Below, piece after piece: positions 34,279 through 41,702 of a DNA stretch of 64,000 bases. The stretch's first letter is position 1. The number at the start of each line of letters is the position of its first letter. A program made the translations under genes and the position numbers. Below the pieces are notes generated by a model. It was not told where the DNA came from. It saw nothing but the letters and a program-made list of their open reading frames with translations, and searched no databases. The stretch comes from Candidatus Brocadia sinica JPN1 (GTDB lineage: Bacteria; Planctomycetota; Brocadiia; Brocadiales; Brocadiaceae), in contig NZ_BAFN01000001.1 in assembly GCF_000949635.1 (NCBI RefSeq), forward strand, positions 2,593,673 to 2,657,672. Reading direction: 5' to 3'.

Positions 34279-36021
34279 ATGGAAATAAACAGAAATACGA
34301 TAATTAAAGACCTCATTGAGTCTCATCCGGAGACACTCGCTGTATTCAAAAAGTATAACCTTGTCATAGCGGGCGGGGTTCGCGGGCCGAATGAACCCAT
34401 AGCCTTTTTTGCCAAGGCACACGAGGTTGATTATGACACCCTTGTTAAGGAGCTCAACGAGGCTATTGAAAAGGGCGGTGGTGAGCATGTTGAAATTCCA
34501 AAGCTTGAAGAAGACAAGATTTATGAAAAGTTTGTGAAAACGGCGATTGTTTTAACGCTTACCGTAGGTGTAACATTTGGCGCCATCATATTGAGTTACA
34601 TCGCTATTAAATTAAATTTTAATTCAATTTATTATGCACTCATTCAGGCACATGGTCACGCGCAGCTTTTCGGCTGGGTGGGACTTTGCGTTATGGGCTT
34701 TGCCCTATATATTGTGCCGAGGGTAAAAAATGCCGAACTCAAACACAGGAATCTGGCAAATCTCTGTTACGGACTTATTATAACAGGTATTTCACTAAGG
34801 ACTATATTACAACCCATACCGTTTCATGCCATCAGGTTCTTACTTCCCATATCCGCTATCTGTGAAATCATTTCGATATGTCTCTTTGCATTTATTATCT
34901 TTAGCACCATATTTTCCAGCAAAGAAAAGATCGGCATCTTTGATAAGTTTTTCAAGGCAGGAATAATCTGGTTTCTCATCTCCATGTTTATAAATTTTGG
35001 GATGATATGGTATATATATAAACACGCTATTTATGAAATTCCCAAGGCAGTTTTTAGTCCTTTTGTACATCTCTATCTCTTCGGTTTTGTATTTATGTTC
35101 ATCTTTGCCATTAATATCAGGACGGTATTTGCCTTCCTCGATATCAAACCTGTCAGAGAAAAGGCTGTCAATTTGACCTTTTGGGTTATGAATATATCAG
35201 TCCCGATTTATTTTGTTACCCATATGTTTGCGAATAAGAGCATCGTTGCGCTTCGGCTTTCACAATTCATTGTATTTCCTATGGCCTTCGCTATTATCAC
35301 ATTCATCTACGGTCTTCGCATCTTTGAGCGGTCTACTAAGGAACTTCACGACGTGGTGATGGACAGGAGTTACGCCAAGACTATTCGCACTGCATATATC
35401 TGGCTTATCGTCACCACGGTTATTCTGCTCATAATCCCATTTCTGGGGCATGGTTCCGAATTACAACGAAGGTTTCACGGGTCACTGAATCATGCCGTTA
35501 CCGTGGGCTTTATAACTATGATGATTATTGGCTATGCATCGAAAATGATCCCCACTTTTAAAGGGATTGACATGTATAGCTTAAAATTATCAAACATTAC
35601 CTTTATCTTATTGAACACGGGTTGTTTTCTCAGGGTATTTTCACAGATATTGGTGGGTACGAGTGGCGGCAATCCCATATTTTATGCTACTATGGGAACT
35701 TCTGGATGGTTTGAACTGGCAGCATTGGGTGTCTTTGGTTATAACTTGTGGAAAACCATGAATACTACGCAGGAGACAAAGCCTTCGGTATCTAAGAAAT
35801 TAACCGAGATCACAAAGGATACAAAGGTCTTTGATGTGGTAGACCAATACCCGGAAACGCTACAAATATTTCTCGACTTTGGGTTTAGCCAGATGGCGAA
35901 TCCGGTGATGAGAAATACTATGGGTCGGGTTGCAAGTATAGAAATGGCGACCAAGATGCACAATGTGGATATAGACAAATTCCTTAGTGCTCTTAACGAC
36001 AAAATTGCTTCAAAAAAATAA
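34279..36021 (+). CDS. DUF1858-NnrS-DUF1858 fusion, NO-response membrane protein
   Basis: A 580-residue protein. Residues 1-65 (TIIKDLIESHPETLAVFKKYNLVIAGGV) and ~505-570 (TKVFDVVDQYPETLQIFLDFGFSQMANP) are both DUF1858-type domains, flanking about twelve transmembrane helices. The core carries NnrS-family histidine motifs: QAHGHAQLFGWVGLCVMGFALYIVPR and, later, HGSLNHAVTVGFITMMIIGYASKMIP. NnrS proteins are heme/copper membrane proteins that protect against NO-linked stress. In anammox metabolism NO is an intermediate, so tolerance or sensing is a sensible role. The double DUF1858 arrangement is unusual. The riboswitch region begins 60 bp after its stop. Confidence 0.85.
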   Translation: MEINRNTIIKDLIESHPETLAVFKKYNLVIAGGVRGPNEPIAFFAKAHEVDYDTLVKELNEAIEKGGGEHVEIPKLEEDKIYEKFVKTAIVLTLTVGVTFGAIILSYIAIKLNFNSIYYALIQAHGHAQLFGWVGLCVMGFALYIVPRVKNAELKHRNLANLCYGLIITGISLRTILQPIPFHAIRFLLPISAICEIISICLFAFIIFSTIFSSKEKIGIFDKFFKAGIIWFLISMFINFGMIWYIYKHAIYEIPKAVFSPFVHLYLFGFVFMFIFAINIRTVFAFLDIKPVREKAVNLTFWVMNISVPIYFVTHMFANKSIVALRLSQFIVFPMAFAIITFIYGLRIFERSTKELHDVVMDRSYAKTIRTAYIWLIVTTVILLIIPFLGHGSELQRRFHGSLNHAVTVGFITMMIIGYASKMIPTFKGIDMYSLKLSNITFILLNTGCFLRVFSQILVGTSGGNPIFYATMGTSGWFELAALGVFGYNLWKTMNTTQETKPSVSKKLTEITKDTKVFDVVDQYPETLQIFLDFGFSQMANPVMRNTMGRVASIEMATKMHNVDIDKFLSALNDKIASKK

Positions 36022-36039
36022 AATCTTTTGATTTTTTCC

Positions 36040-36068
36040 TTGACGTAATACCGTGAGTGTAATATAAG
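36040..36068 (+). promoter_or_regulatory. Sigma-70-type promoter for the first riboswitch
   Basis: TTGACG at 36040-36045 and TATAAG at 36063-36068 are separated by exactly 17 bp. Transcription would begin near 36075, immediately ahead of the aptamer. Confidence 0.65.
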
Positions 36069-36082
36069 TATCTGAAAGATAC

Positions 36083-36211
36083 ATAACGATAAAGGCAAAC
36101 CCTGAGCAATCAGGGGACGCAAAGTAAAGGGTCTTATCAGTTGTTTAAACAGTTTAAGCCGTTTAAATTGTTTAAACGGCTTACGAAGAGATAGCCTTAC
36201 TGCCGAAGATG
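36083..36211 (+). promoter_or_regulatory. c-di-GMP-I (GEMM-I) riboswitch, first copy
   Basis: The GEMM-I core is present: GGCAAACC, a P2 stem CCTGA-GCAA-TCAGG with a GNRA tetraloop, GGGACGCAAAG (core adenosine of the ligand pocket), GGGTCTT and the 3' partner ATAGCCTTACTGCCGAAG. By hand alignment the base equivalent to Vc2 G20 is a G, favouring c-di-GMP over cGAMP. The P3 region is enlarged by a perfect 12-bp hairpin (36156-36167 with 36171-36182). The 3' strand overlaps the terminator, so ligand binding should allow read-through to the cytochrome gene at 36351. Confidence 0.85.
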
Positions 36212-36246
36212 TTAACCAACGTCTTTACAGTAAGGCTTTTTTATTT
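36193..36246 (+). terminator. Riboswitch-controlled intrinsic terminator, first copy
   Basis: AGCCTTACTG (36193-36202) pairs with CAGTAAGGCT (36228-36237), with an inner AAGATGTT/AACGTCTT stem, followed by a T run. The 5' strand is also the aptamer's 3' strand, so the two folds exclude each other. Confidence 0.85.
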
Positions 36247-36350
36247 TACGGATATTTGTAAAAAGTTTCGCGTGCAACTCTACTGTTAGCGTAGTAATCG
36301 TGTATTACTTTCTTACCATATAAGTGTGCTATTTTGAAAGGAGGCAGGAA

Positions 36351-36905
36351 ATGAAAAAAACCGGTCTAATGCGTATTACTGCGTGTTGCTTGTTTGTTGT
36401 TGCTGCGGTAGGTATGTCAGATGTATGGAAGGATAATATAGTTCTTGCGAAAGAAGGTATAGAGTCCAAGCATAGTGCAGAATCTACACCTACCCGTTCA
36501 TTGATGCGGGTAATCAGTTCCCATACGTCCAGGATCCTTGAGGCCATAATGGACGGTGATCATGATGCTGTAATTAAGGAGTCATATGCCGTTGCAGAGA
36601 GTAGCCAGGCCATAATGAAAAATTTCTTTCCCGAGGGTGGACAAGTTGGAGAGTGGTTCAAAGAGACGGGTAAGGATCCAAAAAACGCCGAGGATGTACA
36701 GACGGTAAAAAAGGAATTTGAAAAATATATGAAAACTGTTGCTGATGCTGCAAAGAATGTTGCCGAAACCTCAAAAAAGCACAATATTGTAGAAACGTAT
36801 AAAAGCCTTGATGCAATGTTGAAAAATGCATGTTTTACCTGCCATGAGACTGCCCGGCCAAAATGGCCAGAATGGCCGGAATGGATGAAGATAACCGGGG
36901 GTTAA
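36351..36905 (+). CDS. Class II-type cytochrome c (C-terminal heme), riboswitch controlled
   Basis: A 184-residue protein beginning at ATG 36351 with AGGAGG upstream. It has a signal peptide (to ~35) and a helical body (SLMRVISSHTSRILEAIMDGD, VAESSQAIMKNFF). A single heme site CFTCH at Cys161-His165 lies near the C-terminus, the layout of cytochrome c-prime/c556-type four-helix bundles, and ARPKWPEWPEWMK follows. These bind NO or CO or carry electrons. Placement under a c-di-GMP riboswitch recalls second-messenger control of cytochromes in Geobacter. Whether the heme iron is five-coordinate is unknown. Confidence 0.8.
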   Translation: MKKTGLMRITACCLFVVAAVGMSDVWKDNIVLAKEGIESKHSAESTPTRSLMRVISSHTSRILEAIMDGDHDAVIKESYAVAESSQAIMKNFFPEGGQVGEWFKETGKDPKNAEDVQTVKKEFEKYMKTVADAAKNVAETSKKHNIVETYKSLDAMLKNACFTCHETARPKWPEWPEWMKITGG

Positions 36906-37130
36906 TCGTATATTGAGATAGCACATCCGCATTCGACGGATGTGCTATCTCTTATGGAGTTTAACGAATTATCAATGTTTGATCCGAATCTAACTCTTTG
37001 AAAAATCAGTGCAAATCTGCGTGAATCAGCGTCCAAATGCATTTTTTATGTTTTTAACAAATTCATAAAAGAACGTTTGTGCTTTTTACCAGCACAAAAT
37101 GAAGAAAAACCCGCCTCCGGTTTCCTTGGT

Positions 37131-40100
37131 ATGGCAAAAAGAAGCACAACGATAGCCAAGATAAACCATCCGAAAATCAGGGATGTCTGCCACAGAAAAA
37201 GATTGTTTCAGCGGATGGATGCGGGGAGGGATTATCCCGTCACGTGGGTAACAGGCCCGCCGGGTTCGGGTAAAACCACACTGGTTGCAAGCTATCTTGA
37301 TACCTGCAGGGTCCCCTTTCTGTGGTATCAGGTGGATAGGGGGGATGCGGATATTGCAACCTTCTTTTATTATATGGGTATGGCGGCAAAAAAGGCGTTT
37401 CCTAAAAAACGAAAGCCCCTTCCCGTATTAACCCCTGAATACCTTTCAGACATCTCCTCATTTACCCACCGATATTTTGAAGAACTCTACGGCAAATTAA
37501 ACCCGCCATTTATCATTGTCTTTGATAACTATCAGGACGCGCCTGATGAATCGGATTTCCACGACGTTATCAGCGCCGGTTTATCCACAATTCCTGAAGG
37601 AATACATGTCATCGTAGTAAGCAGAAATGAGCCATTGCCAGCGTTCTCCCGTTTGAGGGCAAATAATGGGATACATTTCATAGGGTGGAATGAACTCAGG
37701 CTTACTCTTGAAGAATCCAGGGAAATTGTCCGGATGAAAGACCGGAGATCGTTCACCAATGAAAGTATTACCGATTTACATGAGAAGACGGATGGATGGG
37801 CTGCCGGACTGGTGCTCATGGTGGAGATCGCAAAGACAAAGGACATCGGGCGCCACATCCTGAAGGAACTTACCCCTCAGGAAATATTTGATTATTTTGC
37901 AAACGAGGTCTTTAAGAAGACGAATAAACAGACGCAGACATTTTTACTGAAAACAGCCTTCTTGCCCAGGATGACGCCGCACATGGCAGAAAAGCTCACC
38001 GGCGCCAACAATTCTGAACAGATACTCTCAGACCTGAATAAGAAACACTATTTTACCACACAGTACGGTTATCACGTACAAAGCGCCTACAAACAGCAAG
38101 GAACCTCATTGCAAGATTCTTTGCCTTCCGGTGTGAGGAAGAAAGAGGAAAAACCGCACCATGCCATCCTGTCGTATCAGTACCACCCCCTTTTCCGGGA
38201 ATTTCTTCTTTCGAGGGCGAGGAATTCATTTAACCCCGAAAATCTTTCGCAGATACAACGATACGCCGCGGAGATATTGGAAGCATCCGGAATGATTGAA
38301 GATGCGGCTGTGATCCTCAGGGACGACAAAGACTGGAATGGCCTCGCAAACCTGATCCTTAATCAGGCAGCATCCATGTCGGCTCAGGGAAGAAACAAGA
38401 CCCTTGAGGAATGGCTTCTCAGTTTTCCACGTGACATGCTGGAGAATACCCCCTGGCTTCTTTACTGGCTGGGCGTCTGTCGCTTTTTGTATAATAATCC
38501 TGCCGAAAGCCGTACGTATTTTGATAAGGCATTTGAGCAGTTTCGTGCTCAGGGGGACTTTACCGGAGTATGGTTATCCTGGGCATATGCAGTAGATACC
38601 TTTTTCCATGAATTTGATAATTTTTCCCCCTTCGATTCATACATTCAGATATTTGAAGAACTCATTCAGCAAAGGCCTGTATTTCCTTCACCCGAAATAG
38701 AATTTCGCATCATTTCCTGCAGGTTTATTTGTATGATGCTTAGGCAGCCGGATCACTCTGAAATTAAACTATGGGCGGAACGGGTATTCGCTCTCCTGCA
38801 AAAGTGTAGTGACGTGAACCTCTGTTTACAAACGGGATTTTATCTGTCAGTTCATTACGTGTGTATGGGCGATTTCATCCGTGCCGGTATTCTGATTAAT
38901 CTTCTTCGCAAACGGGCACAGGCAGAAACGGCCATCCCCTTAATGCGGCTTTTGGTAAAAGCTGCCGGGGTGCTTTATTCATTGAACACCGGTTCCTCGG
39001 GCTTGTGTATTCAGCATGTTTCTGAAGCGTTAGCGTATGCCCATGAAACAGGTGTGCATATTTGGGATATCCATGTGTTGTCAACCGGGGTATGTGCTGC
39101 CCTCAATGATGGTGATATGGACACAGCCACACGATTGCTGCGAAAGATCGAACCGGGTCTGGCAATGGCACGAAAAATCGATGTCGGTTTCTATCATCAC
39201 ATCAGTGCCATGAAGGAGATGCTTATGGGCAATTTATCATTGGCCGCAGAACACATACAAATAAATGTGCGTATACTTTCTGAAATAAACGCTCATTTTG
39301 CTCTCACATTGGGCAGGATTACTATGTCCCACGTTTACGCCGCTTTGGGAAAATATCCTGAGGCGGTAGCTCAGCTTGCACTCGCCAGGCAAATTGGTCT
39401 TTGGATGAAGAGCAAACATATTGAGTATATGTGTCTCCTGACAGAGGCGTATTATGCCCTGGAGTTGGGAATTGAGGGGGTAGATGAATTGAGCAATGCA
39501 GAGACAAGCAGGCATTTGCCCTTTTCTCCCCCATACGATAAAGGTAAAGAATCTGAGGGGGATTCACAACTCCCCCGGTCCCCATTTGTTGAGGTGGACG
39601 CTGTGCACGGGATCGAGATACTTCGCAGGGCAATGGCGCTGGGGCGTGAACAGAACTTTATCGGTTGTTTTATCTGGCGTTTTGACATCATGCCCCGGCT
39701 GTGTGTAAAGGCATTAGAAGCAGGGATCGAGGTTGCGTACGTACGACACCTTATCCGCAAACGGAATCTGATCCCTGACGACCCTCCCATCCAATGTGAA
39801 AACTGGCCGTGGCCAATAAAGATATTTACCCTGGGCAGGTTCATGATTCTCAAAGAGGATAAACCAATACAATTTGCCGGGAAAGTCCAGCACAAACCGT
39901 TGGAAATGCTCAAGGCGATCCTGTCAATTGGAGGCGGTGAAGCGCCTGAAGATCAGTTGGTCGATGCCCTCTGGCCAGACGCAGAAGGCGATACGGCTCA
40001 TCATGCCTTCGAAATTACCCTGCATCGCCTGAGACGCCTCCTGGACAGTGATAAAGCCGTTATCCGCCATGGAGGGCTGGTGTCATTGGATAAGAGATAT

Positions 40101-40676
40101 TGCTGGGTGGATATGGTGTCATTTGAACGGATGGTTGAAGATATTGAAGATATGCGCAGGGAAATGGAGAAACGGGGAACCGGTGAAGCGGAGAATGGGG
40201 GAACCGGTGAGGCGATTCGGAGTAGTCTCCCCCATTCCGTTTTCCCGATTCCCCCTTTTCCCCACGCTCCCCCTATTTCCCCAACTCAGTCAGAGATGCT
40301 CCGGTTTGCGGAAAAGGCAATGAATTTATACAAAGGATCATTTCTTTCCCCGGAAACCCGGCACGCATGGGCGGCATCCGTACGGGAACGCTTGCGGGAC
40401 AAATTCCGCCATCTTGTCATCTCACTGGGCACTCATCTGGAACAAACACGGCAATGGGAAAATGCGGCAGCACATTACCGGAAGGCTGTTGAAAAGGACG
40501 ATCTTGCCGAGGCATTTTACCAGCGGCTCATGGTATGCTATCAACAGCTTGGTCAAGGCGCACAGGGAGTCGAAGTTTACCATCGCCTGAAGAGCGCTCT
40601 TTCTGCTGCATTTGGAATCGAACCATCCCCTTTAACAGAGTCCCTCTACAAGTCACTGTGTTGTGATAATACGTAG
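37131..40676 (+). CDS. Giant STAND-ATPase/TPR/BTAD transcriptional regulator
   Basis: About 1181 residues: N-terminal MalT-like STAND ATPase with Walker A (VTGPPGSGKTTLV, ~40) and IIVFDNYQDAPD as Walker B. A long TPR-like helical region follows (~380-850). Next come a SARP-type winged helix (~897-1000, IKIFTLGRFMILKEDKPIQF..KPLEMLKAIL, DALWPDAEGDTAHHAFEITLHRLRRLL) and a BTAD helical domain (~1053-1180, ENAAAHYRKAVEKDDLAEAFYQRLMVCYQQLG). The layout suits ligand-gated DNA binding. Two linker insertions, ~795-820 (proline/serine rich) and ~1011-1052 (RGTGEAENGGTGEA...), are translated palindromic repeats. ATG 37131 is preferred over the upstream in-frame non-ATG start. Target genes unknown. Confidence 0.8.
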   Translation: MAKRSTTIAKINHPKIRDVCHRKRLFQRMDAGRDYPVTWVTGPPGSGKTTLVASYLDTCRVPFLWYQVDRGDADIATFFYYMGMAAKKAFPKKRKPLPVLTPEYLSDISSFTHRYFEELYGKLNPPFIIVFDNYQDAPDESDFHDVISAGLSTIPEGIHVIVVSRNEPLPAFSRLRANNGIHFIGWNELRLTLEESREIVRMKDRRSFTNESITDLHEKTDGWAAGLVLMVEIAKTKDIGRHILKELTPQEIFDYFANEVFKKTNKQTQTFLLKTAFLPRMTPHMAEKLTGANNSEQILSDLNKKHYFTTQYGYHVQSAYKQQGTSLQDSLPSGVRKKEEKPHHAILSYQYHPLFREFLLSRARNSFNPENLSQIQRYAAEILEASGMIEDAAVILRDDKDWNGLANLILNQAASMSAQGRNKTLEEWLLSFPRDMLENTPWLLYWLGVCRFLYNNPAESRTYFDKAFEQFRAQGDFTGVWLSWAYAVDTFFHEFDNFSPFDSYIQIFEELIQQRPVFPSPEIEFRIISCRFICMMLRQPDHSEIKLWAERVFALLQKCSDVNLCLQTGFYLSVHYVCMGDFIRAGILINLLRKRAQAETAIPLMRLLVKAAGVLYSLNTGSSGLCIQHVSEALAYAHETGVHIWDIHVLSTGVCAALNDGDMDTATRLLRKIEPGLAMARKIDVGFYHHISAMKEMLMGNLSLAAEHIQINVRILSEINAHFALTLGRITMSHVYAALGKYPEAVAQLALARQIGLWMKSKHIEYMCLLTEAYYALELGIEGVDELSNAETSRHLPFSPPYDKGKESEGDSQLPRSPFVEVDAVHGIEILRRAMALGREQNFIGCFIWRFDIMPRLCVKALEAGIEVAYVRHLIRKRNLIPDDPPIQCENWPWPIKIFTLGRFMILKEDKPIQFAGKVQHKPLEMLKAILSIGGGEAPEDQLVDALWPDAEGDTAHHAFEITLHRLRRLLDSDKAVIRHGGLVSLDKRYCWVDMVSFERMVEDIEDMRREMEKRGTGEAENGGTGEAIRSSLPHSVFPIPPFPHAPPISPTQSEMLRFAEKAMNLYKGSFLSPETRHAWAASVRERLRDKFRHLVISLGTHLEQTRQWENAAAHYRKAVEKDDLAEAFYQRLMVCYQQLGQGAQGVEVYHRLKSALSAAFGIEPSPLTESLYKSLCCDNT

Positions 40677-40717
40677 TAGTGGCAACTATAATAAACGCCT
40701 TAAATAATAACAAGAAT

Positions 40718-40749
40718 GTAGGATGGGTGAAGCGATAGCGCACCCATCA
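40718..40749 (+). repeat. REP palindrome left of the RAYT gene
   Basis: A 32-bp sequence GTAGGATGGGTG...CACCCATCA, whose arms GATGGGTG and CACCCATC are self-complementary around AAGCGATAGCG. An identical copy lies at 41435-41466 on the other side of the RAYT gene. Confidence 0.85.
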
Positions 40750-40778
40750 AATTACGGTTTTGTATAGGGAGTTTAACC

Positions 40779-41315
40779 ATGGAATATCGTAGGGCATGGT
40801 GCGCAGGAGGTTGGTATTTTTTTACGGTGGTTACGTATAAAAGACAACCGATTCTGACTGTACCGGAGAACATTTCTCGTCTCAGAAGGGCCTTTCATCA
40901 TGTAAAACAAAAACGCCCATTTGGGATTGACGGAATTGTAGTATTGCCGGATCATGTGCATTGTGTTTGGCGATTACCCGAAGAAGATCGTGATTTTGCA
41001 ACGAGGTGGCGATTAATCAAACATTTTTTTAGCCGGGCATGTTTTTCTTTGGAAGAAACGCAAAGCCACTCAAGAAAGGGTAAACAAGAACGTACCGTGT
41101 GGCAGAGACGATATTGGGAACACCTCATCCGTAATGAAGAAGATTGGCGGAGGCACATGGATTATATTCATTATAATCCCGTCAGGCATAAGCTGGTGGC
41201 AAGGCCATGCGATTGGCCACATAGTTCATTTCAAAAGGTGGTCAAACAAGGTTTGTATGAATGGGATTGGGGGAGCAGCGAACCTGAAACGATTGAAGAA
41301 ATGGATTTTGAATGA
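40779..41315 (+). CDS. REP-associated tyrosine transposase (RAYT, TnpA_REP)
   Basis: A 178-residue Y1/HUH transposase domesticated as a RAYT. The metal-binding HUH motif is LPDHVHCVW and the nucleophile tyrosine lies in MDYIHYNPVRH; the opening WYFFTVVTYKRQPIL and WQRRYWEHLIRNEEDW are family specific. ATG 40779 begins 29 bp after a REP palindrome, and three more REP units lie after the stop. RAYTs act on such palindromes in single-stranded form and probably spread them. Very similar REP sequences elsewhere in this genome are expected to be its substrates. Confidence 0.92.
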   Translation: MEYRRAWCAGGWYFFTVVTYKRQPILTVPENISRLRRAFHHVKQKRPFGIDGIVVLPDHVHCVWRLPEEDRDFATRWRLIKHFFSRACFSLEETQSHSRKGKQERTVWQRRYWEHLIRNEEDWRRHMDYIHYNPVRHKLVARPCDWPHSSFQKVVKQGLYEWDWGSSEPETIEEMDFE

Positions 41316-41340
41316 GATTATGTAAAATGGTTATTATGTT

Positions 41341-41466
41341 GATGACTCTGCTCCGCCTGACCCATCCTGCATGAAAAACGACGAAACATTGGGAATGATG
41401 GGTTCACTTCGTTTAACCCATCCTACATAATCTAGTAGGATGGGTGAAGCGATAGCGCACCCATCA
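41341..41466. repeat. REP palindrome cluster right of the RAYT gene
   Basis: Three units follow the RAYT gene: a degenerate inverted copy at 41341-41370, an inverted copy at 41395-41426 (arms GATGGGTT and AACCCATC), and a direct copy at 41435-41466 identical over 32 bp to 40718-40749. Head-to-tail inverted pairing is the BIME-like arrangement. The rest of the 387-bp gap to 41703 holds no gene. Confidence 0.8.
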
Positions 41467-41702
41467 GATTTTATTCGTATAGCGACAGAATATAAAGCTG
41501 TAATTGACCAATATTTACAACTTTTCTGAAAAAATCCTTAATCCGTATGCTATCCGTATGCAACCGCGTGATAGCGTATGTCAAACAGGGTATCCGGCAA
41601 TTGGCAATCCTTTAGTCGTCTTTATCAATTTAGTTTTTTTAATAATTTCCAATGGTCGTCTGTTTTTATAAAACCTTTTGTCAGATAGGAGGAGGACGCA
41701 AC

